Assembly: GCF_000416235.1 (NCBI RefSeq)
Contig: NZ_ATLO01000049.1
Location: 124,001 to 188,000 of the forward strand
Length of the DNA stretch: 64,000 bases
Source: Pseudomonas sp. CFII64
GTDB lineage: Bacteria; Pseudomonadota; Gammaproteobacteria; Pseudomonadales; Pseudomonadaceae
Direction of reading: 5' to 3'
Numbering within the stretch: the first letter of the stretch is position 1; every line of letters starts with the position of its first letter. This document shows positions 31,732 through 39,893 of this stretch, one piece after another. The translations under genes were made by a program, and so were the position numbers. Below the pieces are notes generated by a model that ran no database searches, had not been told where the DNA came from, and saw nothing but the letters and a program-made list of their open reading frames with translations.

Positions 31732-33666
31732 ATGCCGCAGTCCTGTTCCATTGACCAAGCCGTCGCGCAGGTGATCGCGCAATTGCCGGCTCATATCCAC
31801 ATGGGCATTCCCTTGGGGCTCGGCAAGCCGAACCGGTTCGTCAATGCGCTGTATGAGCGGATCAAACAGCTGCCTGACCGCCAATTGACGATCTATACCG
31901 CGCTCAGTCTTGGCCGGCCCAAGGTGGGCGAGGGTTTGAAGGAGCGATTTCTCCAGCCGTTTCTGGAGCGGGTTTTCGATGACTATCCCGAGCTTGATTA
32001 TCTGGCCGATCTGCACCGTGACAGCCTGCCGCCGAACATTCGCGTGCAGCAGTTCTTCATGCAGCCGGGCAGTCTGCTCAATAGCGCGCCGGCGCAGCAG
32101 GATTACATCAGCAGCAATTACAGCCATGCGGCGCGGGACATCAATGCCAATGGTTTGAACCTGGTGGCGCAACTGGTGGCCCGGGACGAGCAGCGGCCGG
32201 GCAAGTTGAGCCTGAGTTGCAATCCGGACGTCACCCTCGACCTCCTGCCGATGATCGCCAAACGCCGCGCAGCCGGGGAAACCGTGCTGTTGCTGGGTCA
32301 AGTCCACGCTGACCTGCCTTATATGCCAGGCGATTCGGAGCTGGCTGTCGCGGATTTCGACTTCCTGCTGGAAGACGATGAGCGCAGCACGCTGTTTTCG
32401 ACGCCGAACATGCCGGTGGGCTATCAGGATCATTTCATCGGCCTGCACGCCAGTACGCTGGTGCGCGACGGCGGCACCTTACAAATCGGTATCGGCGCCA
32501 TGGGCGACGCGTTGACCGCCGCGCTGCTGGCCCGACAAGCCGACAGCGAAACCTATCGAGCCTTGCTCGCCGAGTTGAATCTCAGCGACTGGCAGGTGCT
32601 GATCGACCGCGAAGGTGGCGTGCTGCCGTTCGTTTCCGGGCTGTATGGCTGCAGCGAAATGTTCGTCAACGGCCTGTTGGTGTTGGTCGATGCCGGGATC
32701 ATTCGGCGCAAGGTCTACGCCGATGTAATGCGCCAGCGCGAGGCCAACCAAGGCACGCTGGATGAAGCCGCCTACACCGACGGCGTTATCGTGCATGGCG
32801 GGTTTTTCCTCGGGCCGCAGAGTTTTTATGCCCGTTTGCGCGAGTTTTCTCTGGAGCGCCTCGGCCAGTTCAACATGACGGCCATCAGCTATATCAACGA
32901 GCTGTATGGCGACGAAGAACTGAAACGCCTGCAGCGCCGGGATGCGCGTTTTATCAACAGCGTGTTCACCGTGACGTTGATGGGTGCGGCAGTGGCGGAT
33001 CAACTGGAAGACGGCCGGGTATTGAGCGGTGTCGGCGGCCAGTACAACTTTGTCGCGCAGGCCCACGCGCTGGAAGGCGCACGTTCGATTCTGATCCTGC
33101 GCAGCTGGCGCGAAGCGGGTGGCGAGGTCAATTCCAATATCGTCTGGGACTACGGCCACACCACCATTCCGCGACACTTGCGGGACATCGTCGTGACTGA
33201 ATACGGCATTGCGGATTTACGCGGCAAGACCGATTCCGCCGTCATCGAAGCCATGCTCAACATCAGCGATTCACGCTTTCAGGCGGGCTTGATCGAGCAG
33301 GCGCAGAAAATCGGCAAGTTGCCCAAGGATTTCCGGCTTGATCCACGCTTCGCGCAAAACTCCCCCGAGCGCTTGCAGGCGATTGCCGAGCAATATTCAC
33401 AGCTGTTTACTGAATATCCGCTGGGCTGCGATTTCACGTCCGAAGAGCGCGATCTGCTGCGAGCGTTGAACTGGCTGGAGAGCAAATTCAAGCTCACCGA
33501 AATCCTCGAACTGGGCAAAGCCACGCTGGACGCCCCGGAACCTTCGGCATTCCCCGCGCAGCTTGAGCGCATGCAACTCGATCAGCCGCAGGGTTTGAAG
33601 GAAGAGCTGTATCAGCGTTTGTTGCTGGCGGGGTTGCAGAGCACCGCGCAATCGCAATCGGTGTAG
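31732..33666 (+). CDS. Acetyl-CoA hydrolase/transferase family protein (family I CoA-transferase fold)
   Basis: A 644-residue protein. ATG at 31732 with AGGAAGGA upstream gives MPQSCSIDQAVAQVIAQL; an open frame 62 codons longer is repeat-derived. Family marks are the N-terminal PLGLGKPNRFVNALYER, QIGIGAMGDALTAALL near residue 245, and the C-terminal AcCoA hydrolase segment GVGGQYNFVAQAHALEGARSILILRS near 430 with VTEYGIADLRGK near 488 (candidate catalytic Glu). It is longer than the usual 430-500 residues, with an extra C-terminal region of about 100 residues. Likely transfers CoA between short acids; the substrate is unknown. Confidence 0.85.
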   Translation: MPQSCSIDQAVAQVIAQLPAHIHMGIPLGLGKPNRFVNALYERIKQLPDRQLTIYTALSLGRPKVGEGLKERFLQPFLERVFDDYPELDYLADLHRDSLPPNIRVQQFFMQPGSLLNSAPAQQDYISSNYSHAARDINANGLNLVAQLVARDEQRPGKLSLSCNPDVTLDLLPMIAKRRAAGETVLLLGQVHADLPYMPGDSELAVADFDFLLEDDERSTLFSTPNMPVGYQDHFIGLHASTLVRDGGTLQIGIGAMGDALTAALLARQADSETYRALLAELNLSDWQVLIDREGGVLPFVSGLYGCSEMFVNGLLVLVDAGIIRRKVYADVMRQREANQGTLDEAAYTDGVIVHGGFFLGPQSFYARLREFSLERLGQFNMTAISYINELYGDEELKRLQRRDARFINSVFTVTLMGAAVADQLEDGRVLSGVGGQYNFVAQAHALEGARSILILRSWREAGGEVNSNIVWDYGHTTIPRHLRDIVVTEYGIADLRGKTDSAVIEAMLNISDSRFQAGLIEQAQKIGKLPKDFRLDPRFAQNSPERLQAIAEQYSQLFTEYPLGCDFTSEERDLLRALNWLESKFKLTEILELGKATLDAPEPSAFPAQLERMQLDQPQGLKEELYQRLLLAGLQSTAQSQSV

Positions 33667-33852
33667 GAGGGGACTTGTCCCCGAAGAGGGCGACCTCAAT
33701 CTGTCTGACCTGACGCCTTCCCGGACAAGTCCGGTCCTACCGAATGCTACACAACCTGGTAGGAGGGGACTTGTCCCCGATGTAGGCAACCTCAATCTGC
33801 CTGACTGACTCATTGCCTGCGCTGACGCCTTCCCGGACAAGTCCGGTCCTAC
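33663..33852. repeat. Two tandem copies of the GTAGGAGGGGACTTGTCCCC repeat
   Basis: Copy one is 33663-33740 and copy two 33759-33852. Both run from GTAGGAGGGGACTTGTCCCCGA to CCCGGACAAGTCCGGTCCTAC with similar spacers (CCTCAATCTG). They fill the convergent gap between the CoA-transferase and TSUP genes. Confidence 0.85.
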
Positions 33853-33866
33853 CGAGCCTGCGCAGG

Positions 33867-34685
33867 TCAGCCCCGCATCACGCTCCCCACCAACATCAGC
33901 GCCGCAGCCACGCCTACCACGGCGAACAGCTGCTGCAAGCGCGGGCCGGCGAGGTAGCGGGAAATCTGCCGGCCGCCGATGAGTCCTGCCACCGCGCCTG
34001 CCGCAAATGGCGCGCCGACGGCCCAGTGCATCACGCCGCTCAGTGTTGCGCTGAGCACGCTGCCCAGGGAAACCAGGGCAATGACCGCCAATGAAGTGGC
34101 CACCACGCTTTTCATGTTCAGGTCGGTGTAGCGCGTCAGCGCCGGGATAATCACGAAGCCGCCGCCCACCCCGAGCAATCCTGAGAGCAGGCCGGCCAGC
34201 ATGCCGGTCAAAGTCAGCGCGCGCAGGCACGGCATGGTCCAGCGCAGGCGACCTTGCAGCGGGTTCAATACGCAGGGCAGGAAATCCGGGCGGGTGGCCA
34301 GCGGGCCGTGGCGCAATTCGCAGCTGGCTTTGCGGAAAATCCGCACGCAGGCATACATCAAGACCGCCGAGAACAGCAGGGCCAGCGGCGCGTTCGGCAA
34401 TTGATGGGCGAGCCACAAACCCAGCGGCGCGATGACGATGCCGACGCTGGCGATATAACCCGCAGCGCGATAACGCACGATGCCGTCGCGCAGACCGAGA
34501 ATCGCACCGACCGCCGAGGCCAGGCCGACAGCCAGCAATCCAACGGGCGCGGCCTCGACAATCGACAGGCCAAGACCAAACACCAGCGAGGGCACGGCGA
34601 GAATACCGCCACCGGCTCCGGTCAGCGCCAGTATCGCGCCGATCAACGTGCCCAGGCCGGCGCCGAGCAGTTGATGTTCGTTCAC
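33867..34685 (-). CDS. TSUP (TauE/SafE) permease of a sulfide-oxidation operon
   Basis: A 272-residue membrane protein with eight hydrophobic segments. The twin family motif appears at GAILALTGAGGGILAVPSLVFGL near residue 16 and LLSGLLGVGGGFVIIPALTRY near 165. It overlaps the SQR-like gene (ATGA) and is third in the MBL-SQR-TSUP set. In BigR-type sulfide operons such a permease is thought to export sulfite or thiosulfate formed from sulfide. The substrate is inferred from context. Confidence 0.88.
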   Translation of the reverse strand: MNEHQLLGAGLGTLIGAILALTGAGGGILAVPSLVFGLGLSIVEAAPVGLLAVGLASAVGAILGLRDGIVRYRAAGYIASVGIVIAPLGLWLAHQLPNAPLALLFSAVLMYACVRIFRKASCELRHGPLATRPDFLPCVLNPLQGRLRWTMPCLRALTLTGMLAGLLSGLLGVGGGFVIIPALTRYTDLNMKSVVATSLAVIALVSLGSVLSATLSGVMHWAVGAPFAAGAVAGLIGGRQISRYLAGPRLQQLFAVVGVAAALMLVGSVMRG

Positions 34686-35941
34686 TTTCCGGCCTTGAGC
34701 GGATCAAGTTTGGGGCTGGCGAGCCATTCCCGGCCGCGCAGCATGCCGCGCCAGTACAGCGGCGGCAGAATGCGTTCTTTCAGCCACCAGGCCAGACGCG
34801 TGGGTTTGCGGCCATTGAGCAGCCAGTCCGGGAAGCTCGGGGCGAGTTTGCCGCCGTAGGTGAACTCGGCAAGGACGATTTTGCCGCGCTCCACGGTCAG
34901 CGGGCACGAACCATAGCCGTCGTATTGCGCCAGTTGCTGCAAGCGGCCCAGGGCGCGCAATACGTTGTTGGCCACCACCGGCGCCTGCTTGCGAGCGGCC
35001 GCTGCGGTTTTCGCGTTGCTGGTGTTGGTGGCGTCGCCCAGGCCGTGGATATTGGCGAAACGGCGATGTTGCAGGGTTGCCGGATCGACATCGATCCAGC
35101 CTGCGGCGTCGGCCAGCGGGCTGGCGCGGATGAAGTCCGGTGCAGTCTGTGGCGGCACCACATGCAGCATGTCGAAGGTCTGCTCGACGGTTTCGCTGCG
35201 GCCCTCGGCGTCGGTGCGCAGGAAAGTCGCCACTTTTCCAGGGCCGTCCACCGCGATCAGCTGGTGATTGAATTGCAACTCGATGGCATAGCGCTCGATG
35301 TACTGCATCAAGGCCGGCACATAGTCGGCCACGCCAAACAGCACGCCGCCGGCATTGAAGAACTGGGTGTTGATCTGCTGCAGATGGCCGGTTTTCAGCC
35401 AGTGATCGCAGGACAGATACATCGCCTTTTGCGGCGCGCCCGCGCATTTGATCGGCATGGGCGGCTGGGTGAACAGCGCCCGACCCTGCTTGAGGTTCTG
35501 CACCAGTTGCCAGGTATAAGGCGCCAGGTCGTAGCGATAATTGGAGGTGACGCCGTTTTTGCCCAGGGTTTCCTGGAGGCCGGGGATCGCGGCCCAGTCG
35601 AGTTTCAGGCCGGGGCAGACGATCAGCTGTTGATAGCCTATTGCCCGGCCATCCTGGAGCAGAATTTTATTGTGCTGAGGCTCGAACGCCGCGACGGCTT
35701 CCCTGATCCAGCGCACGCCCTTGGGGATCAACGACTCCATGCTGCGCGCAGTGGTTTCAGGCTGAAAAATCCCGGCGCCGACCATGGTCCAGCCAGGCTG
35801 ATAATAGTGGGTGTCGGCCGGGTCGATGATCGCGATATCCAGCGTCGCATCCCGAGCCAGCAGGCTCGATGCCGTGGCGATTCCCGCCGCTCCAGCGCCA
35901 ACGATCAGGATTGGGTGGCGCACGTCATGTTGTTCTTGCAT
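34682..35941 (-). CDS. Sulfide:quinone oxidoreductase-like FAD enzyme
   Basis: A 419-residue flavoprotein. ATG at 35941 with GGAG ten bases upstream gives MQEQHDVRHPILIVGAGAAGIATASSLL, with the FAD Rossmann motif at about residue 14. HYYQPGWTMVGAGIF near 53 and MPIKCAGAPQKAMYLS near 160 (redox Cys) are typical of SQR. The C-terminal amphipathic end (WWLKERILPPLYWRGMLRGREWL) fits monotopic membrane attachment. It should oxidise sulfide to persulfide with electrons to quinone. It lies between the persulfide dioxygenase-like and TSUP genes with 4-base overlap at the TSUP side. Confidence 0.87.
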   Translation of the reverse strand: MQEQHDVRHPILIVGAGAAGIATASSLLARDATLDIAIIDPADTHYYQPGWTMVGAGIFQPETTARSMESLIPKGVRWIREAVAAFEPQHNKILLQDGRAIGYQQLIVCPGLKLDWAAIPGLQETLGKNGVTSNYRYDLAPYTWQLVQNLKQGRALFTQPPMPIKCAGAPQKAMYLSCDHWLKTGHLQQINTQFFNAGGVLFGVADYVPALMQYIERYAIELQFNHQLIAVDGPGKVATFLRTDAEGRSETVEQTFDMLHVVPPQTAPDFIRASPLADAAGWIDVDPATLQHRRFANIHGLGDATNTSNAKTAAAARKQAPVVANNVLRALGRLQQLAQYDGYGSCPLTVERGKIVLAEFTYGGKLAPSFPDWLLNGRKPTRLAWWLKERILPPLYWRGMLRGREWLASPKLDPLKAGK

Positions 35942-35970
35942 CGCAACAGCTCCAGAAGTGGATGCCCGGT

Positions 35971-36855
35971 TCAAAGGACGTTAAGCGGGATTTTCAGGTA
36001 GCTGATGCCGTTTTCTTCCGGCTCCGGAAGGTGGCCGCAGCGCATGTTGATCTGCACCGAAGGCAGGATCAGCACGGGCATGTCCAGGGTGGCGTCGCGG
36101 GCTTCGCGCATTTTCACGAACGCTTCCTCATCGATGCCTTCGTGGATGTGGATATTCTCGGCGCGCTGCTCGGCAACCGTGGTCATGTATCGCAGTTCGC
36201 GGCCGTTTGGCAGGTAGTCATGGCACATGAACAGGCGTGTGCTGGCCGGCAGGCTGAGGATTTTGTGAATCGAGCGATACAGCGTCCGCGCGTCGGCGCC
36301 GGGAAAGTCGCAGCGCGCGGTGCCGTAATCCGGCATGAATAAAGTGTCGCCCACGAACGCCACGGTTTCGCCCGCCACTTCCACCAGGTAGGTCATGCAC
36401 GCTGGCGTGTGGCCGGGCGTGTGCATGGCCCGCGCTTCAAGCGTGCCGATCTGGAAGGACATGCCGTCGCCCAGCAGCACGTCGAACTGGCTGCCATCGC
36501 GGGCGAAACTGCCCGGCGCGTTGAACAGCGCCCCGAACACTTTCTGCACCTGGGTGATATGGCTGCCGATAGCGATCTGCCCGTGCAGCTGGTCTTTCAG
36601 GTACGCGGCTGCGGAAAGATGATCGGCGTGGACATGGGTTTCGAGAATCCATTGCACCGAGGCTTGCAGCTCCTGAACGCGAGCGATCAAACGGTCGGCG
36701 GATTCGGTGCCGGTACGCCCGGACTTGGGGTCGTAGTCCAGCACGCTGTCGATCAGGGCGCAGTGTTTGCTGCCCAGGTCCATTACCAGATAACTGATGG
36801 TCGAGGTCTGAGGATCGAACAGTGCTTCGATGTGCAAGCGCTCGCCAATGATCAT
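35971..36855 (-). CDS. MBL-fold persulfide dioxygenase-like hydrolase (Blh type)
   Basis: A 294-residue metallo-beta-lactamase-fold protein. Metal motifs are ETHVHADHLSAAAYL near residue 73, HTPGHTPACMTYLVE near 145, FVGDTLFMPDYGTARCDFPGAD near 167 and the distal His in MCHDYLPNG near 210. These fit the ETHE1/Blh persulfide dioxygenase group, which oxidises glutathione persulfide to sulfite. It is first gene of the operon with the SQR-like and TSUP genes, together a sulfide-detoxification route. No BigR-type regulator is adjacent. Confidence 0.87.
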   Translation of the reverse strand: MIIGERLHIEALFDPQTSTISYLVMDLGSKHCALIDSVLDYDPKSGRTGTESADRLIARVQELQASVQWILETHVHADHLSAAAYLKDQLHGQIAIGSHITQVQKVFGALFNAPGSFARDGSQFDVLLGDGMSFQIGTLEARAMHTPGHTPACMTYLVEVAGETVAFVGDTLFMPDYGTARCDFPGADARTLYRSIHKILSLPASTRLFMCHDYLPNGRELRYMTTVAEQRAENIHIHEGIDEEAFVKMREARDATLDMPVLILPSVQINMRCGHLPEPEENGISYLKIPLNVL

Positions 36856-36928
36856 GGGGTCTCCAAAACGGTTGTTGAAGCGGGTGGGTTGGGTATTCCC
36901 GACACCCTTCCGGCAAACAAGGATTCTG

Positions 36929-37028
36929 GTAGGAGGGGACTTGTCCCCGAAAACGTTAGTTCAAGCGGCGTTGATTTCGGATATCTCGTTGTCGGGGAAA
37001 TTGCATTCGGGGACAAGTCCCCTCCTAC
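36929..37028. repeat. Perfect inverted repeat of the GTAGGAGGGGACTTGTCCCC family
   Basis: The 20 bases from 36929 are the exact reverse complement of the 20 bases ending at 37028 (GGGGACAAGTCCCCTCCTAC). The pair lies between xpt and the MBL gene. Confidence 0.85.
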
Positions 37029-37049
37029 CGAGCGAATGAATTGTTTCAA

Positions 37050-37622
37050 TCACTCGATAAACGTAACAACCCCGCCCGCCAGGGATTTGACCCGGGCCAG
37101 CGATTCGACGCGATAGCCTTGGGCGTCCAGTTCGGCGCGGCCGCCCTGAAATGATTTTTCGATCACGATGCCCAGCCCGGCAACGGTAGCCCCGGCTTGC
37201 TTGATGATCGAAATCAGCGCCTGGGACGCCTTACCATTGGCCAGGAAGTCATCGATGATCAGCACTTTGTCACTGCTGTTCAGATGCCGTGGCGAAATGG
37301 CGACGGTGCTTTCGGTCTGCTTGGTGAACGAATACACCGTGGCCGACAGCAGGTTTTCCGTCAGCGTCAGGGATTGATGCTTGCGGGCGAAGATCACCGG
37401 CACGCCGAGCCGCAAGCCGGTCATGATCGCCGGAGCAATGCCCGAGGCCTCGATGGTGACGATCTTGGTGATGCCCGAGTCGGCGAACAGCGTGGCGAAT
37501 TCATCGCCGATCAGCTGCATCAGTGCCGGGTCGATCTGATGATTGAGAAACGCATCGACCTTCAAAACCTGGTCGGACAATACGATGCCTTCATCGCGAA
37601 TTTTCTGGTGCAGTGCTTCCAC
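37050..37622 (-). CDS. xpt: Xanthine phosphoribosyltransferase
   Basis: A 190-residue purine salvage enzyme joining xanthine to PRPP. The PRPP-binding motif is DKVLIIDDFLANGKAS near residue 123, and TIEASGIAPAIMTGLRLGVPVIFARKHQ near 57 carries the conserved purine-pocket segment. The N-terminus MEALHQKIRDEGIVLSDQVLKVDAFLNHQIDP matches the Xpt family of Gram-positive and Pseudomonas type. Length is normal. It is 46 bases after the rep gene on the same strand. Confidence 0.93.
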   Translation of the reverse strand: MEALHQKIRDEGIVLSDQVLKVDAFLNHQIDPALMQLIGDEFATLFADSGITKIVTIEASGIAPAIMTGLRLGVPVIFARKHQSLTLTENLLSATVYSFTKQTESTVAISPRHLNSSDKVLIIDDFLANGKASQALISIIKQAGATVAGLGIVIEKSFQGGRAELDAQGYRVESLARVKSLAGGVVTFIE

Positions 37623-37667
37623 GTCGGTTCCTCGGCTGCGCTGATTGTGCGCAAAAAATAGTCAATT

Positions 37668-39677
37668 CTAGCGTTTGAGCATGGCACGAATATCCGCCAA
37701 TGCCGTATTGCCGCGCACGGCTTTCACTTCGGTGGGTGTGTCGTCGTTGCCTTCCCAGGCCAGATCGTCCGGGGGCAGTTCGTCGAGGAAACGGCTTGGC
37801 GAGCAATCGATGATCTCGCCGTATTGCTTGCGCTTGGCGGCGAAGGTGAAAGCCAGCGTCTGGCGCGCGCGGGTGATGCCCACATAAGCCAGGCGCCGCT
37901 CTTCCTCGATGGTGTCGGCTTCGATGCTGGAGCGGTGCGGGAGAATTTCTTCTTCCATGCCCATGATGAACACGTAAGGAAATTCCAGGCCCTTGGACGC
38001 GTGCAAGGTCATCATCTGCACGCCTTCGGCGCCGTCTTCCTCTTCCTGCTGACGCTCGAGCATGTCGCGCAGCACCAGCTTGCCGATGGCCTCTTCAATG
38101 GTCATGGCGCCTTCTTCGTCTTTTTCGAGGGTGTTTTTCAACGCCTCGATCAGGAACCAGACGTTGCCCATGCGGTAATCGGCGGCCTTGTCGCTGGAGC
38201 TGTTCTGCCGCAGCCAGTTTTCATAATCGATGTCCATGACCATGCTGCGCAGCGCGCCAATCGGGTCGTCCTGGGCACATTGCTCGCGCACGCGGTCCAT
38301 CCAGCGCTTGAAGCGCTGCAAGCGGTCGGTGTAGCGGCTGTCCAGATGCTCGCCCAGGCCGATTTCGTCGGTGGCGTTGTACATCGAGATCTTGCGCTCG
38401 GTGGCGTAGTTGCCGAGTTTTTCCAGGGTCGTCGAGCCGATTTCCCGGCGCGGTACGTTGATCACGCGCAGGAACGCGTTGTCGTCGTCCGGATTGACCA
38501 GCAAACGGAAATACGCCATCAGGTCTTTGACTTCCTGACGTCCGAAAAAGCTGTTGCCGCCTGACAGACGATACGGCACCTGATGGTGCTGGAGTTTCAG
38601 CTCGATCAGTTTCGCCTGATAGTTGCCGCGATACAGGATTGCAAAGTCGCTGTAAGGCCGATCGGTGCGCAAGTGCAGGCTGAGGATTTCCACGGCCACG
38701 CGCTCGGCTTCGGCGTCTTCGTTGCGGCAGCGGATCACGCGAATTTCATCGCCATGACCCATCTCGCTCCACAGTTGCTTCTCGAAGGCGTGGGGATTGT
38801 TGGAAATCAGCACGTTGGCGCAACGCAGGATGCGGCTGGTGGAGCGGTAGTTCTGCTCCAGCATGACCACTTTCAGCGACGGATAGTCGTCCTTGAGCAG
38901 CATCAGATTTTCCGGCCGCGCGCCACGCCAGGCATAGATCGACTGATCGTCGTCGCCCACCACGGTGAACTGGTTGCGCATGCCGATCAGCAACTTCACC
39001 AGCAAATACTGGCTGGCGTTGGTGTCCTGGTATTCATCGACGAGTAAGTAACGAACCTTGTTCTGCCACTTTTCGAGAATGTCGGCGTGTTCCTGGAAGA
39101 GTTTCACCGGCAGCAGGATCAGGTCGTCGAAATCCACCGCGTTGTACGCCTTGAGCGTGCGCTGATAGTGGGTGTAGACAATGGCGGCGGTCTGTTCCTT
39201 GGGGTTGCGGGCGTTGGCCAGGGCTTCGGGCGGCAGGATCAGGTCGTTTTTCCACGACCCGATCATGTTCTTGATTTCGTCGACCCCATCGTCGCCGGAA
39301 TACTCTTTCTGCATGATGTCGGTCATCAGCGCTTTGACGTCAGTCTCGTCAAAGATCGAAAAACCCGGCTTGTAGCCCAGCCGCACATGCTCCTTGCGGA
39401 TCACGTTGAGTCCCAGGTTGTGGAACGTGCAAACGGTCAAGCCACGGCCTTCGCCAGCCCGCAGCAAGGTGCCGACCCGCTCTTTCATCTCCCGCGCGGC
39501 CTTGTTGGTAAAGGTCATGGCGACAATATATTGGGCACGAATCCCGCAATTCTGGATCAGATGAGCGATCTTGCGCGTAATCACGCTGGTCTTGCCGGAG
39601 CCTGCGCCGGCGAGCACCAAAAGAGGGCCGCCGACGTAGTTCACGGCTTCTTGTTGCCGGGGATTGAGTCGGGACAT
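37668..39677 (-). CDS. rep: ATP-dependent DNA helicase Rep (UvrD/Rep superfamily 1)
   Basis: A 669-residue 3'-5' helicase that helps replication forks pass obstacles. ATG at 39677 gives MSRLNPRQQEAVNYVGGPLLVLAGAGSGKTSVI. Motif I is AGAGSGKT near residue 23, Ia is MTFTNKAAREMKER near 57, II is LLVDEYQDTNASQ near 217, III is VVGDDDQSIYAWRGA near 245, IV is LEQNYRSTSRIL near 277, V is MTLHASKGLEFPYVF near 563 and VI is LAYVGITRARQTL near 605. The track of motifs is complete. No frame damage. Confidence 0.95.
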   Translation of the reverse strand: MSRLNPRQQEAVNYVGGPLLVLAGAGSGKTSVITRKIAHLIQNCGIRAQYIVAMTFTNKAAREMKERVGTLLRAGEGRGLTVCTFHNLGLNVIRKEHVRLGYKPGFSIFDETDVKALMTDIMQKEYSGDDGVDEIKNMIGSWKNDLILPPEALANARNPKEQTAAIVYTHYQRTLKAYNAVDFDDLILLPVKLFQEHADILEKWQNKVRYLLVDEYQDTNASQYLLVKLLIGMRNQFTVVGDDDQSIYAWRGARPENLMLLKDDYPSLKVVMLEQNYRSTSRILRCANVLISNNPHAFEKQLWSEMGHGDEIRVIRCRNEDAEAERVAVEILSLHLRTDRPYSDFAILYRGNYQAKLIELKLQHHQVPYRLSGGNSFFGRQEVKDLMAYFRLLVNPDDDNAFLRVINVPRREIGSTTLEKLGNYATERKISMYNATDEIGLGEHLDSRYTDRLQRFKRWMDRVREQCAQDDPIGALRSMVMDIDYENWLRQNSSSDKAADYRMGNVWFLIEALKNTLEKDEEGAMTIEEAIGKLVLRDMLERQQEEEDGAEGVQMMTLHASKGLEFPYVFIMGMEEEILPHRSSIEADTIEEERRLAYVGITRARQTLAFTFAAKRKQYGEIIDCSPSRFLDELPPDDLAWEGNDDTPTEVKAVRGNTALADIRAMLKR

Positions 39678-39893
39678 ATAAGGGAGTGGGTCACAAGCGA
39701 AATGGGCGGGCATTTTAACAGGCTGGGACGTTTGTGCGGTCACCGTCCGCCCCTGTACTTGCACTTAATATCGCTGCGCTATCTAATTCTAGAAGTTTTG
39801 TTACATTTGCTTATCACCGCGCTGTAACGGCGCTGGTTTGGCCCCGTGTTTTTGGGCTTTTTTGCTCGTCTTTGTCGAGCCTAGGGAGCTAGC

